Below are positions 20,016-29,590 of a DNA stretch of 64,000 bases, piece by piece; the first letter of the stretch is position 1, and each line of letters begins with the position of its first letter. This DNA is from Phreatobacter oligotrophus (GTDB lineage: Bacteria; Pseudomonadota; Alphaproteobacteria; Rhizobiales; Phreatobacteraceae): assembly GCF_003046185.1 (NCBI RefSeq), contig NZ_PZZL01000007.1:173850-237849 (forward strand), read 5' to 3'. Below the pieces are notes generated by a model. It saw only the letters and a list, made by a program, of their open reading frames with translations, was not told the origin of the DNA and made no database searches. The translations under genes and the position numbers were made by a program.

Positions 20016-21206
20016 TCACGCATTCGGCAGCTGGAGGAGGCGCTTGGCGACGATGTCGAGCATCACCTCCGACGTCCCGCCCTCGATCGAATTGGCCTTG
20101 GTGCGCAGCCAGCCGCGCGGGCGCTCGCCGTCATTCGACCGCGCGCCCTCCCATTCGAGGCCCTCATGGCCGGCGGTCCGCATCAGCAGCTCGTGGCGGC
20201 GCTTGTTCAACTCGGTGCCGTAGTACTTGAGCACGGCGGAGCGGTCGCCGACGCCCTTGCCGCCCGAGGCGGCCTCGTCCTTGTAGCGGGCCATGGTGGC
20301 GGCGAAGGCCAGCGCATCGACCTCGGCGCGGGCGACATCGGCGCGCAGGAAGGCGTCGGCGAGCTTGCCCTCGCCATCCGTGCCGATCTCCTGCGCCGCG
20401 ACCTGCCCCGGCGAGCGGCCGCCGAGGAGGCCACCGCCCCCGCCGCCGATCATCTCGCGCTCATGGGTGAGCAGGTACTTGGCGATGTCCCAGCCGCGGT
20501 TCAGCGTGCCGACGAGGTTGGCCTTCGGCACCTTCACGCCGTCGAAGAAGGTCTCGCAGAACGGCGACTTGCCGGAAATGAGCAGGATGGGCTTGGTCGA
20601 AACGCCCGGCCAGGTCATGTCGAACAGCAGGAACGAGATGCCGAGATGCTTGGGCGCGGAGAAGTCCGTGCGCACCAGGCAGAAGATCATGTCGGCCTTG
20701 TCGGCATAGCTCGTCCAGATCTTCGAGCCGGTGACGACGAAATGGTCGCCGGCATCCTCGGCGCGAGTCTGCAGCGAGGCGAGGTCGGAGCCGGCATTCG
20801 GCTCGGAATAGCCCTGGCACCAGCGGATCTCGCCGCGGGCGATCCGCGGCAGGTGCTCCTGCTTCTGCTCCTCGGAGCCGAAGGCGAGCAGCGCGGGGCC
20901 GAGCATCCAGATGCCGAAGCTTTCCAGCGGCGACCGGGCGCCGATGGCCCGCATCTCCTCCTTCAGGACCTTGACCTCCTCGTGGGAGAGGCCACCGCCG
21001 CCATAGGCCTTGGGCCAGCCCGGCACGGTCCAGCCGCGCTCGGCCATGCGGGCGAGCCAGACCTTCTGGGCCTCCGACTTGAAGACGAAGTTGCGGCCGC
21101 CCCAGCAGATGTCGTCATCGCCGGAAACGGGCGTGCGCATCTCGGCGGGGCAATTGGCATCGAGCCAGGCGCGCGTCTCGCGCCTGAAGGCTTCGAGGGC
21201 ATCCAT
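20016..21206 (-). CDS. Acyl-CoA dehydrogenase, second of two in cluster
   Basis: 396-residue ACAD and first gene of the minus-strand cluster. RWCQGYSEPNAGSDLASLQTRAEDAGDHFVV is the FAD/substrate signature and GGGGLLGGRSPG is a glycine-rich loop seen in this subfamily. LRTKANSIEGGTSEVMLDIVAKRLLQLP closes the protein. ATG at 21206 has GGAGG seven bases upstream; another ATG at 21212 is too close to it. Adjacent unlike ACADs of this sort often form alpha2beta2 enzymes acting on bulky side-chain acyl-CoAs; that is inference here. Confidence 0.9.
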   Translation of the reverse strand: MDALEAFRRETRAWLDANCPAEMRTPVSGDDDICWGGRNFVFKSEAQKVWLARMAERGWTVPGWPKAYGGGGLSHEEVKVLKEEMRAIGARSPLESFGIWMLGPALLAFGSEEQKQEHLPRIARGEIRWCQGYSEPNAGSDLASLQTRAEDAGDHFVVTGSKIWTSYADKADMIFCLVRTDFSAPKHLGISFLLFDMTWPGVSTKPILLISGKSPFCETFFDGVKVPKANLVGTLNRGWDIAKYLLTHEREMIGGGGGGLLGGRSPGQVAAQEIGTDGEGKLADAFLRADVARAEVDALAFAATMARYKDEAASGGKGVGDRSAVLKYYGTELNKRRHELLMRTAGHEGLEWEGARSNDGERPRGWLRTKANSIEGGTSEVMLDIVAKRLLQLPNA

Positions 21207-21281
21207 CGGCATCCTCCCGCGGGCGCCTTGGCCTTGTCGGCGGCCCCCTGCTTGTCGTCGTTGACGGCCCTGCCAAGGCAG

Positions 21282-21303
21282 GAACATACTCTGGAGTATG
21301 TTC
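21282..21303. promoter_or_regulatory. Perfect dyad, candidate TetR operator
   Basis: Nine-base perfect inverted repeat GAACATACT / AGTATGTTC around CTGG. It lies in the divergent region between the ACAD cluster and the acyl-CoA ligase-tetR operon. Position and symmetry suit the TetR regulator encoded at 23073. AT-rich arms stand out against the GC-rich surroundings. Confidence 0.65.
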
Positions 21304-21435
21304 GGGTGCCCGGCTGTTGTCGAGCCCCCCGCCGGGTGGTCCGGGCTCTCGGCCCGTCCCCCTTCCGGCAGAGGGCCTCAGGTCCCCGACGAAGCAACGA
21401 CGCCGCAAAGGCGCGACATGAGGGAGGATGCCGCG

Positions 21436-23076
21436 ATGTTGCGCGGAATGATGATGGACACGCCGCTGAACGTGTCCGCGGCCATCGAGTATGGCGCCGA
21501 GATGCACCCCGATGCGCGGATCGTCTCCGCCACCATCGAGGGCGGAATCCACCGCACCACCTATGCCGAGACGGCGCCGCGCGTCGCCCAGCTCGCCCAT
21601 GCGCTCAAGGCCCTCGGCGTCAGGGAAGGCGACCGCATCGCCACCCTCGCCTGGAACGGCTACCGGCACTTCGAGCTCTACTACGCGGTCGGCGGCATCG
21701 GCGCGGTCTGCCACACGATCAATCCGCGGCTCTTCCCCGAGCAGCTGGTCTACATCGTCAACCACGCCAAGGACCGCGTGCTGTTCTTCGACATCAACCT
21801 TGCGCCCCTCGTCGCCAAGATGCGGGCGCACTGGCCGAAGGACCTCGTCTATGTGGCGATGTGCGATCGCGCGCATCTGCCGACCGGCGAGGGGCTCGAG
21901 GGCGTGCTCGCCTATGAGGACCTGTTGGCAGGGCAGCCGACCTCCATCGCCTGGCCGCGCATCGACGAGAACGCGGCCGTCTCGCTCTGCTACACCTCCG
22001 GCACCACCGGCGAGCCTAAGGGCGCGCTCTATTCGCAGCGCTCGGTCATGCTGCACGCGCTCTTCACCCTGACCTCGGGCATGCCGGGCCTCCGCACCGG
22101 CCAGACCATCCTGCCCGTCGTGCCGCTGTTCCACGTCAATGCCTGGGGCCTGCCCTACACGGCGCCGATCACCGGCCTGAACCTCATCATGCCCGGCGTG
22201 AAGCTCGACGGCCCGAACCTCTGGGACCTCATGGAGACCGAGCAGGTCTTCTCCTCCTGGGGCGTGCCGACCGTCTGGATGGGCCTGCTGCAGGAGATCG
22301 AGAAGCGCGGCCGCAAGCCCGCCGCTCTCGGCGAGGTCATCATCGGCGGCTCGGCGGCGCCGCGCGCCATGATCGAGGCCTTCGAGACCATGGGCGTCTC
22401 GATCGTCCATGGCTGGGGCATGACCGAGATGAGCCCTGTCGGCACGCTCGGCATCCTCGCCACCAAGGACCGGGACAAGCCGCTGCAGGAGCGCATCGAC
22501 CTTAAGGGGCGCCAGGGCCGCCGCATGTTCGGCGTCGAACTCAAGATCGTCGACGAGGCGGGCAAGCACCTGCCCCATGACGGCGAGGCCTCGGGCGAGC
22601 TCTTCGTCCGTGGCCCCGGCATCATCTCCGGCTACTACGAGAACCCAGAGGCCAGCGCCCGCGCCTTCGACGCCGAGGGCTGGTTCGGCACCGGCGACGT
22701 CGCCAAGATCACGCCCGACGGCTATCTCGTCATCGTCGACCGCACCAAGGACCTCGTGAAGTCCGGCGGCGAGTGGATCTCCTCCATCGATGTCGAGAAC
22801 GCCGCCATGGGCCATCCCGGCATCGCCGCCTGCGCCGTCATCGGCGTACCCCATCCCAAATGGCAGGAACGCCCGCTCCTCGTCGCCGTGAAGGCGCCCG
22901 GCGCCGAGCCGACCAAGGCCGAGGTGCTGGCGACGCTGGAGAAGGCCATCGCCAAATGGCAGCTCCCCGACGACGTGGTCTTCGTCGACCAGCTGCCGCT
23001 CACCGCCACGGGCAAGATCTCCAAGCTGACCCTGCGCCGCCAGTTCGCCGACCATGCGCTGCCGGAGGCGGGATGA
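21436..23076 (+). CDS. Fatty-acyl/methylthiopropionyl-type CoA ligase
   Basis: 546-residue AMP-forming acyl-CoA synthetase. YTSGTTGEPKGALYSQ is the phosphate loop; GWGMTEMSPVGT, DEGWFGTGDVAKITPDGYLVIVDRTKDLVKSGGEWISS and TATGKISK complete the ANL motifs A3-A10. It resembles the long/medium-chain and DmdB-like group. It would activate the acid degraded by the divergent cluster. ATG at 21436 follows AGGGAGG by eight bases; longer frames upstream cross the operator. Its stop overlaps the start of tetR. Confidence 0.93.
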   Translation: MLRGMMMDTPLNVSAAIEYGAEMHPDARIVSATIEGGIHRTTYAETAPRVAQLAHALKALGVREGDRIATLAWNGYRHFELYYAVGGIGAVCHTINPRLFPEQLVYIVNHAKDRVLFFDINLAPLVAKMRAHWPKDLVYVAMCDRAHLPTGEGLEGVLAYEDLLAGQPTSIAWPRIDENAAVSLCYTSGTTGEPKGALYSQRSVMLHALFTLTSGMPGLRTGQTILPVVPLFHVNAWGLPYTAPITGLNLIMPGVKLDGPNLWDLMETEQVFSSWGVPTVWMGLLQEIEKRGRKPAALGEVIIGGSAAPRAMIEAFETMGVSIVHGWGMTEMSPVGTLGILATKDRDKPLQERIDLKGRQGRRMFGVELKIVDEAGKHLPHDGEASGELFVRGPGIISGYYENPEASARAFDAEGWFGTGDVAKITPDGYLVIVDRTKDLVKSGGEWISSIDVENAAMGHPGIAACAVIGVPHPKWQERPLLVAVKAPGAEPTKAEVLATLEKAIAKWQLPDDVVFVDQLPLTATGKISKLTLRRQFADHALPEAG

Positions 23077-23708
23077 CCGCGCATCCGATCGCAGCCAATG
23101 ACGGGGGGAGCCCCGACCGGCGCGAGGAGGTTCTCGCCGCCGCCGCCGAATGTTTCATGCGGCGCGGCTACGAGGCGACCTCGATGGACGACGTCGCCGA
23201 CATGCTCGGCGCCACCAAGGGCCGCGTCTATCACCACTTCCGCTCGAAGCCGGAGCTCTTCTTCGAGGTGTTCCGGCGGGCCATCTCGATCCTCGCGCGC
23301 GAGGCCGGCGTGCACGAGACGGGACCGGGCACGGCCGCGGCGCGGCTGCGGCGCATGGCCCGCGCCCATGTGCTCTGCATGATGGAGACGCAGACCTTCC
23401 AGCGGAACCTTACGCTGGGCGTCGACCTCTATCGCTTCGGCGAGACCAGCGCCGAGCACCGGGCGACGCTGGAAGAGCTGATGGACCTGCGCCGCGCCTA
23501 TGAGGACGCCTTCCGCCGCACCTTCGCGGCCGGCAAGGCGGATGGCTCGCTGGCCGCGCCCGATCCCTCGCTCGCCATGCGCACCTTGCTCGGCGCCATC
23601 AACTGGGTCGCCGTCTGGTACTCGCCCCGGCATGGCGAAACCCGCGCCCATCGCGAGACGCTGGCCGATGGCATCGTCGACCAGGTGCTGCAGGGATATC
23701 TGGCGTAA
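23073..23708 (+). CDS. TetR/AcrR-family transcriptional regulator
   Basis: 211-residue repressor. The N-terminal HTH is complete (about 15-62): EEVLAAAAECFMRRGYEATSMDDVADMLGATKGRVYHHFRSKPELFFEVF. The C-terminal ligand domain resembles regulators sensing acyl-CoA. The ATG overlaps the ligase stop (ATGA), so the two are co-expressed. It most likely controls this operon and the divergent ACAD cluster through the dyad at 21282; that link is inferred. Confidence 0.9.
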   Translation: MTAHPIAANDGGSPDRREEVLAAAAECFMRRGYEATSMDDVADMLGATKGRVYHHFRSKPELFFEVFRRAISILAREAGVHETGPGTAAARLRRMARAHVLCMMETQTFQRNLTLGVDLYRFGETSAEHRATLEELMDLRRAYEDAFRRTFAAGKADGSLAAPDPSLAMRTLLGAINWVAVWYSPRHGETRAHRETLADGIVDQVLQGYLA

Positions 23709-23791
23709 AGCGACCGGCTGCGAGCCCTCATCCACTGGGCGCCGGAACCTCCAACCGTCAGGCCCGTCCATGACGGGGACGGCACCGCGTT

Positions 23792-23912
23792 CACCTCTCC
23801 CCGGCGGGGAGAGGTCGACGAGCGCAGCGAGGCGGGAGAGGGGGAGCCTTCGCGCAAACGAACAGCCCCCTCTCCCGGCCTTCGGCCGACCTCTCCCCGC
23901 TGGGGAGAGGTG
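23792..23912. repeat. Intergenic palindrome, family B, copy 1
   Basis: Outer arms CACCTCTCCCC / GGGGAGAGGTG with GAGCGCAGCGAGGCGGGAG inside and an inner CGGCCTTCGGCCG hairpin. Near-identical copies lie at about 31.7 and 46.4 kb. It fills most of the gap between tetR and the convergent HugZ-like gene. Confidence 0.88.
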
Positions 23913-23938
23913 AGGGGCGCGCCTGACCTCGACGGACC

Positions 23939-24745
23939 CTACCCCTTCGCCCGCGCCTGCCGCGCCATCTGCACCAGCACCTTGTGCAGCGCCTCGCCGG
24001 TGGTGATCCTCTCCGGGAACAGCACCCGTGCCGTCCGGTCGCCAGCGCCGAGGTCGAATCCCTCGGGATCGACACCGGTCAGCTTCCACGGGCCCGGCTC
24101 TTCGCCGGCGAGCACCGTGGCGTAGAGCGCCACCGCCTCGGCATGGTCGTCGTTCATGTGCTCGATCGCGCCCGCCTCGGCCTCCATCAGTCCCCCGGCA
24201 TCCGCCACGTCGAGCATCAGGTCCGCGGCCGTGAGGTCCGCAGCGCGGGCGAATCCACCATTGAGATGCGCCGCCGCGACCTCCATCCGCCAGAGCGAGA
24301 AGTCCGGGAAGTCGATGTAGATCTGCGCCTTCGGATGGCGGGCGAGGAACCGGCCGCGCAGCCGCGCCCGCACTGACTCGTCCGTCACCGGCACAAAGCG
24401 GCCGAGCACGGTGAGCCGCGGATGGGCCTGCGGGTCGCCCTTGCCCATGCGCGCCAGCAGCAGCGAGGCGCGACCGTCCGCCGCGAGATTGGCGGTGTGG
24501 CTGGAGAGCTTCGAGATGGCGATGACCGGCGCGCCATCCGTGTCGGTGGCGACATTGGCGAGCGTCGTCACGGGATGGCCGGTATTGCGGTCGAGCGTGC
24601 CGAGCGCGCCGGTGCGGATGGTGCGCAGCAGGTCGCGCGCCCATTCCACCGGCTTGAAATCCCGCGCCTGAGGCGCATTTTCCGGCAGGTTCCCCGGCAT
24701 CATGCCGGGCAGCGGGGCAGGCGTGTCGCGGGTCGCATCGGTCAT
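23939..24745 (-). CDS. HugZ-like heme utilisation/PNPOx-DUF2470 protein
   Basis: 268-residue two-domain protein: an N-terminal split-barrel flavin-like domain (about 35-165, TGALGTLDRNTGHPVTTLANVATD) and a C-terminal DUF2470 domain with AIEHMNDDHAEAVALYA. This is the HugZ/HutZ architecture associated with heme binding and heme iron release. ATG at 24745 is preceded by GGAGAG. No heme uptake genes are near, so heme degradation is possible but unproven. Confidence 0.85.
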   Translation of the reverse strand: MTDATRDTPAPLPGMMPGNLPENAPQARDFKPVEWARDLLRTIRTGALGTLDRNTGHPVTTLANVATDTDGAPVIAISKLSSHTANLAADGRASLLLARMGKGDPQAHPRLTVLGRFVPVTDESVRARLRGRFLARHPKAQIYIDFPDFSLWRMEVAAAHLNGGFARAADLTAADLMLDVADAGGLMEAEAGAIEHMNDDHAEAVALYATVLAGEEPGPWKLTGVDPEGFDLGAGDRTARVLFPERITTGEALHKVLVQMARQARAKG

Positions 24746-24895
24746 GGGGTCTCTCCGGCCGCGGACCATGGCGAAGGCTCCGGGCCGCTTCAAGCCCCCG
24801 CTGCGGGATACCGGCCGCTCCGCAGGCGAGCGCTCCGGGACTTGACGGGAGGGGGAGCCTCCCCCATGCCTGCCTGCGATCCGAAAGGCCCCCTC

Positions 24896-26194
24896 ATGCC
24901 CCTGCGCCTCGCGACCCGCGACCCCGATTTCGACACCCGCTTCGCCAGCCTGCTGGCGATGAAACGCGAGGTGTCGGAAGAGGTGAACGATGTCGTGCGC
25001 GCGATCGGCCACGATGTCGTCGCCCGCGGCGATGCGGCGGTGATCGAATACACCGCCAAGTTCGACAAGCTGATGCTCACCCCGGCGACGCTGCGCGTCA
25101 CGCCCGAGGAGATCGCTGCGGCGGTCGCCGCCTGCGACCCGCGCACCCTCGATGCGCTTCGCCTCGCCGCCGACCGCATCCGCGCCTATCACGAGCGGCA
25201 GAAGCCGAAGGATGACCGTTTCACCGACGCGCTCGGCGTCGAGCTCGGCTATCGCTGGACCGCCATCGAGGCGGTCGGCCTCTATGTGCCGGGCGGCACG
25301 GCGGCCTATCCTTCCTCGGTGCTGATGAACGCCGTCCCGGCCAAGGTCGCGGGCTGCCCGCGCGTGGTCATGGTGGTGCCCGCCCCCGGCGGCACGCTGA
25401 ACCCGCTGGTCCTCGCCGCGGCCGAGCTTGCCGGCGTCGACGAGATCTACCGGATCGGCGGCGCCCAGGCGATCTTCGCCCTCGCCCATGGCACCGAGAC
25501 GATCCGCCCGGTCGCCAAGATCATGGGCCCGGGCAACGCCTATGTCGCCGCCGCCAAGAAGCAGGTCTTCGGCACGGTCGGCATCGACATGATCGCCGGC
25601 CCCTCCGAGGTCCTGGTGATCGCCGACGGCACCGCCAATCCCGATTGGATCGCCGCCGACCTCCTCGCCCAGGCCGAGCACGATGCCGCCGCCCAGTCGC
25701 TGCTCATCACCGACGATGCCGCTCTCGGCGCAGCGGTCGAGGCCGCCGTCACCCGCCAGCTCGCCACCCTGCCGCGGGCCGAGATCGCCGGCGCCAGCTG
25801 GCGCGACTACGGCGCGGTGATCGAGGTCGAGACCCTGGACGAGGCCGTGCCGCTCGCCGACCGGATCGCCGCCGAGCATCTCGAGATCATCGCCGCCGAC
25901 GGCGACGCCCTGGCGGGCCGCATCCGCAATGCCGGCGCCATCTTCCTCGGCGGCCATACGCCCGAGGCCATCGGCGACTATGTCGGCGGATCGAACCACG
26001 TCCTGCCGACGGCGCGTTCGGCGCGCTTCTCCTCCGGCCTCGGCGTGCTCGACTACATGAAGCGCACCTCGATCCTCAAATGCGGACCGGACCAGCTGCG
26101 CGCCCTCGGGCCCGCCGCCATCGCGCTCGGCGAAGCGGAGGGGCTCGCCGCCCATGCCCGCTCCGTCGCCATCCGCATGAACCTCGGCGGCTGA
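24896..26194 (+). CDS. hisD: Histidinol dehydrogenase
   Basis: Catalyses the last two steps of histidine synthesis, histidinol to histidine with two NAD. The 432 residues match the family length. [70 protein letters not shown] (zinc ligands Q and H), and [12 protein letters not shown] are all intact. ATG at 24896 gives the usual [12 protein letters not shown]; an in-frame ATG ten codons earlier is an alternative. It starts a plus-strand run with UPF0262 and a phosphatase, a conserved rhizobial order. Confidence 0.96.
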   Translation: MPLRLATRDPDFDTRFASLLAMKREVSEEVNDVVRAIGHDVVARGDAAVIEYTAKFDKLMLTPATLRVTPEEIAAAVAACDPRTLDALRLAADRIRAYHERQKPKDDRFTDALGVELGYRWTAIEAVGLYVPGGTAAYPSSVLMNAVPAKVAGCPRVVMVVPAPGGTLNPLVLAAAELAGVDEIYRIGGAQAIFALAHGTETIRPVAKIMGPGNAYVAAAKKQVFGTVGIDMIAGPSEVLVIADGTANPDWIAADLLAQAEHDAAAQSLLITDDAALGAAVEAAVTRQLATLPRAEIAGASWRDYGAVIEVETLDEAVPLADRIAAEHLEIIAADGDALAGRIRNAGAIFLGGHTPEAIGDYVGGSNHVLPTARSARFSSGLGVLDYMKRTSILKCGPDQLRALGPAAIALGEAEGLAAHARSVAIRMNLGG

Positions 26195-26213
26195 TCCACC
26201 GGAAAGGACGACC

Positions 26214-26717
26214 ATGACCGATCGGGAGGGACAGGACGGAGGCAAGGCACCCGGCCGGCGCCTCGTGGCGGTCACGATCGACGAGGCCTCCATCGGCCGC
26301 TCCTCGCCCGACATCGAGCACGAGCGGGCCATCGCCATCTACGACCTGCTGGAGGAGAACAGCTTCTGCCCGGTCGGCGTGGAGAGCGGCCCCTTCACGC
26401 TCCACATCTCGCTGTCCGACGGCAAGCTGGTCCTCGACGTGAAGCACGAGGATGGCCGGCAGGTGGTCACCCACATCCTGTCGCTGACGCCCTTCCGGCG
26501 GATCGTGAAGGACTACTTCATGATCTGCGACAGCTATTACGATGCCATCCGCCACGCGACCCCGTCGCAGATCGAGACCATCGACATGGCCCGCCGCGGC
26601 CTGCACAACGAGGGTTCGGAGACCCTGCGCGAGCGGCTGAAGGACAAGCTCGACTTCGACTTCGACACGGCCCGCCGCCTCTTCACCCTCGTCTCGGTCC
26701 TGCACTGGAAGGGCTGA
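26214..26717 (+). CDS. UPF0262 family protein
   Basis: 167-residue protein of unknown function conserved in alphaproteobacteria, almost always right after his[36 protein letters not shown] and [48 protein letters not shown] are signature stretches. It is acidic, soluble, and has no signal or membrane segment. It starts 19 bases after hisD and ends one base before the phosphatase start. Confidence 0.93.
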   Translation: MTDREGQDGGKAPGRRLVAVTIDEASIGRSSPDIEHERAIAIYDLLEENSFCPVGVESGPFTLHISLSDGKLVLDVKHEDGRQVVTHILSLTPFRRIVKDYFMICDSYYDAIRHATPSQIETIDMARRGLHNEGSETLRERLKDKLDFDFDTARRLFTLVSVLHWKG

Positions 26718-26718
26718 G

Positions 26719-27183
26719 GTGGTCTCGGACCGGCGCAAGAACCCCCAGGCCGTGCTCTTCGCCTGCGGCATGAACCAGGTGCGCTCGCCCATGGCCGCCG
26801 CGATCATGAAGCATTTCTTCGGCCAGCGGATCTTCACCGAGAGCGCCGGCGTCCACAAAGGCGAGCACGACCCCTTCGTCGATGCGGTGATGGACGAGAT
26901 CGGCATCGACACCCAGAAGACCCGGCCCAAGACCATCGAGGAGCTGGAGGAATGGGAGGGGCTGAACTTCGACCTCGTCGTCACCCTCGCTCCCGACGCC
27001 CATCACCGCGCCCTCGACCTCACCCGCACCAACGACATGGAGGTCGAGTACTGGCCGACCCCCGATCCGACGCTCGCGCAAGGCTCGCGCGAGCAGCGGC
27101 TCGCCGCCTATCGCCAGGTGCGCGACATGCTGTTGCAGCGCATCCGCCAGCGCTTCAACCGCGGCGCCACCGGCAATGAATGA
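26719..27183 (+). CDS. Low-molecular-weight phosphotyrosine phosphatase
   Basis: 154-residue LMW-PTP family protein. The P-loop is near the N-terminus as FACGMNQVRSPMAAA (CX5R), and the general-acid aspartate is in WPTPDPTLAQGS. Relatives dephosphorylate proteins or act as arsenate reductases; which applies here is unclear. The start is GTG at 26719, one base after the UPF0262 stop, so coupling is likely. In many rhizobia infA and maf follow this gene; here glycerate kinase does. Confidence 0.88.
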   Translation: MVSDRRKNPQAVLFACGMNQVRSPMAAAIMKHFFGQRIFTESAGVHKGEHDPFVDAVMDEIGIDTQKTRPKTIEELEEWEGLNFDLVVTLAPDAHHRALDLTRTNDMEVEYWPTPDPTLAQGSREQRLAAYRQVRDMLLQRIRQRFNRGATGNE

Positions 27184-27193
27184 GGACCCCGCC

Positions 27194-28477
27194 GTGACCG
27201 ATCCCCGCGCTTTCCTCCTCTCCCTCGGCCATGCCGCCATCCGCGCCGCCCTGCCGGATCGCATCGCCGAGCACCTGCCGCAGGTGCCGGCCGGCCGCAC
27301 CGTGGTGGTCGGCGCGGGCAAGGCTGCCGCCAGCATGGCCGCCGCCTTCGAGAAGCTCTGGCCGGCGCCGCTGGAGGGCACCGTCGTCACCCGCTACGGC
27401 CATGCCGTGCCCTGCTCGCGCATCGAGGTGCTGGAAGCCTCCCACCCCGTGCCCGATGCCGCCGGCCTCGCTGCAAGCCGGCGCATCCTCTCACGGCTGG
27501 ACGGGCTGAAGGCCGACGACCTGGTCGTGGCGCTGATCTCCGGCGGCGGCTCGGCCCTGCTGGCGCTGCCCGGCGGCGACCTCACGCTCGACGACCTCAA
27601 GGCCGTCAATGCCGCCCTCCTCGCCTCCGGCGCCGACATCACCGCGATGAATTGCGTGCGCAAGCATGTCTCAGCCATTGCCGGCGGACGCCTCGCCGCG
27701 GCGGCCCATCCGGCGAAGCTCGTCACCATCGCCATTTCCGACGTGCCGGGCGACGACCCGGCCGTCATCGCTTCCGGCCCCACCGTGCCGGACCCGACGA
27801 CGCGCGAGGAAGCCCTCGCCATCGTCCGGCGCTACCGCATGGACCTGCCTTCCGCGGTCATGGCCCATCTCGAAAGCCCGGTGTGCGAGAGCGTGAAGCC
27901 GGACCACCCCGCCTTCGCCGATGGTCTCGACATCCGCATGATCGCCCGTCCGGTGGAGAGCCTGCGGGCGGCCCAGGCCATCGCCGAGCGGGAGGGCCTG
28001 CGCACCCTCGTCCTCGGTGACACGATCGAGGGCGAGGCGCGGGACGTGGCGCAGGTCCACGCGGCGCTCGCCCGCTCGGTGCTGGAGCATGGCCTGCCCT
28101 TCCCTGCCCCGCTCTTGATCCTCTCCGGCGGCGAGACCACCGTGACCCTGCCGCGCGATGGCACGACCGGGCGCGGCGGCCGCAATTCCGAGTTCGCGCT
28201 CGCCTTCGCCGCCGCCATCCAGCCGCTACCGCGGCCCCTGCGCGACCGCATCCACGCCATCGCCCTCGACACGGACGGCATCGACGGCATCGAGGCCAAT
28301 GCCGGCGCGCTGGTGACGCCCGCCATCCTCGCGGCCGCCGAAGCCCAAGGCCTCAGCCCCCGCGCCTTCCTCGACCGCCATGACGGCTTCGGCTTCTTCG
28401 CCGCCGTCGACGGGCTCGTTGTCACCGGGCCGTCACACACCAACGTCAACGATTTCCGCGCGGTCCTGGTGGAATAG
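27194..28477 (+). CDS. ttuD: Type 2 glycerate kinase (MOFRL family)
   Basis: 427-residue DUF4147/MOFRL kinase, cytoplasmic, annotated in this family as glycerate 2-kinase or hydroxypyruvate reductase (TtuD). VVVGAGKAAASMAAAFE, LISGGGSALLALPGGDLTLDDL, MNCVRKHVSAIAGGRLA and the C-terminal LSGGETTVTLPRDGTTGRGGRNSEFALAFA with DTDGIDG are diagnostic. GTG at 27194 has GAGGA seven bases upstream; ATG at 27176 overlaps the previous gene and lacks one. It could phosphorylate glycerate made from tartrate by the dehydrogenases at 34-36 kb. Enzyme type is firm; pathway is inferred. Confidence 0.88.
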   Translation: MTDPRAFLLSLGHAAIRAALPDRIAEHLPQVPAGRTVVVGAGKAAASMAAAFEKLWPAPLEGTVVTRYGHAVPCSRIEVLEASHPVPDAAGLAASRRILSRLDGLKADDLVVALISGGGSALLALPGGDLTLDDLKAVNAALLASGADITAMNCVRKHVSAIAGGRLAAAAHPAKLVTIAISDVPGDDPAVIASGPTVPDPTTREEALAIVRRYRMDLPSAVMAHLESPVCESVKPDHPAFADGLDIRMIARPVESLRAAQAIAEREGLRTLVLGDTIEGEARDVAQVHAALARSVLEHGLPFPAPLLILSGGETTVTLPRDGTTGRGGRNSEFALAFAAAIQPLPRPLRDRIHAIALDTDGIDGIEANAGALVTPAILAAAEAQGLSPRAFLDRHDGFGFFAAVDGLVVTGPSHTNVNDFRAVLVE

Positions 28478-28522
28478 GCGAAGCTCCGGTGCCAGACTGA
28501 TCGTCGCGAAGCGGGAGGGCGC

Positions 28523-29575
28523 ATGGTCGGGGGGGCGAAATCGGGGCTGAGAGGCTGGCTCGCCGCCATCGCCGTGTCGCTTGTCGCTGCTGCGGCGCCG
28601 GCCGCTGCCCAGCAACGCACGCTGGTGACGCTCTACTCGGCAGTCGAGACGGATCAGCTCTCCGTCCTCAAACAGGCGATCGAGACCGACATGCCGGATA
28701 TCGAGGTGCGCTGGGTGCGCGACTCGACCGGCGTTATCACCGCCCGCGTGCTGGCCGAACGCGCGACGCCCCGCGCCGACATGATCCTCGGCCTTGCGGC
28801 CACCAGCCTGCTGCTCTTCGCTGAACAGGACCTTCTGGAGCCTTATCGTCCCGCAGGGGTGGACCAGCTCAAGCCCGCCTTCCAGGACCGCAGCGCGGCC
28901 TATCGCTGGACCGGCATGGACGCCTATGTAGCGGCCATCTGCTTCAACCGCGACGAGGCCCGCAAGGTCGGCGCGCCCGCCATCAACCGCTGGAGCGACC
29001 TGCTCCATCCCTCGCTGCGCCAGCGCATCGTCATGCCGCATCCCGCCTCCTCCGGCACCGGCTTCCTGCTGGTCTCGGGCTGGATCCAGATGATGGGCGA
29101 GGAGGCGGCGTGGCGGTTCATGGAACAGCTGCACGAGAGCATCGCGCTCTACACCCATTCCGGCAGCGCGCCCTGCGTCCAGGCCGGGCGCGGCGAGCGC
29201 GTCGTCGGCCTGTCCTTCGACATGCGTGGCGCCCGCGAGCGAACCAATGGCGCGCCCATTGACGTCGTGGTGCCCGAGGACGGGGCGGGCTGGGAGATGG
29301 AGGCCTTCGCGCTGATGCGCAACCGGCCACCGGCCCAGGCCGCAGCCGCCCGCCGGATCGCCGACTGGGCGGCGAGCAAGCGCGCCAACGAGCTCTATGC
29401 CCAGTTCTACGCCGTGGTGGCGCACCGGGACGTCGCCAACAAGCCGGCGAACTATCCGCCCTTCGCCGAAGCCCGCATGCTGCGCAGCGACTTCTCCTGG
29501 ATGGCGCAGAACCGCGACCGGATCCTCAGCGAATGGTCGCGACGCTTCGACCAGCGCCTTCCCGCCCCCCGCTGA
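28523..29575 (+). CDS. Extracellular solute-binding protein (iron/phosphonate ABC type), orphan
   Basis: 350-residue periplasmic receptor of the SBP_bac_1/FbpA-like group. The signal peptide ends near PAAAQQ (about 29). LVTLYSAVETDQLSVLKQAIETDMPDIEVRWVRDSTGVITARVLAE and MPHPASSGTGFLLVSGW are typical of receptors for iron(III) or 2-aminoethylphosphonate. No permease or ATPase gene is adjacent. It has its own strong terminator, so it forms a single-gene unit. The ligand is unknown. Confidence 0.84.
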   Translation: MVGGAKSGLRGWLAAIAVSLVAAAAPAAAQQRTLVTLYSAVETDQLSVLKQAIETDMPDIEVRWVRDSTGVITARVLAERATPRADMILGLAATSLLLFAEQDLLEPYRPAGVDQLKPAFQDRSAAYRWTGMDAYVAAICFNRDEARKVGAPAINRWSDLLHPSLRQRIVMPHPASSGTGFLLVSGWIQMMGEEAAWRFMEQLHESIALYTHSGSAPCVQAGRGERVVGLSFDMRGARERTNGAPIDVVVPEDGAGWEMEAFALMRNRPPAQAAAARRIADWAASKRANELYAQFYAVVAHRDVANKPANYPPFAEARMLRSDFSWMAQNRDRILSEWSRRFDQRLPAPR

Positions 29576-29590
29576 TCCCCCACAAAGCAG

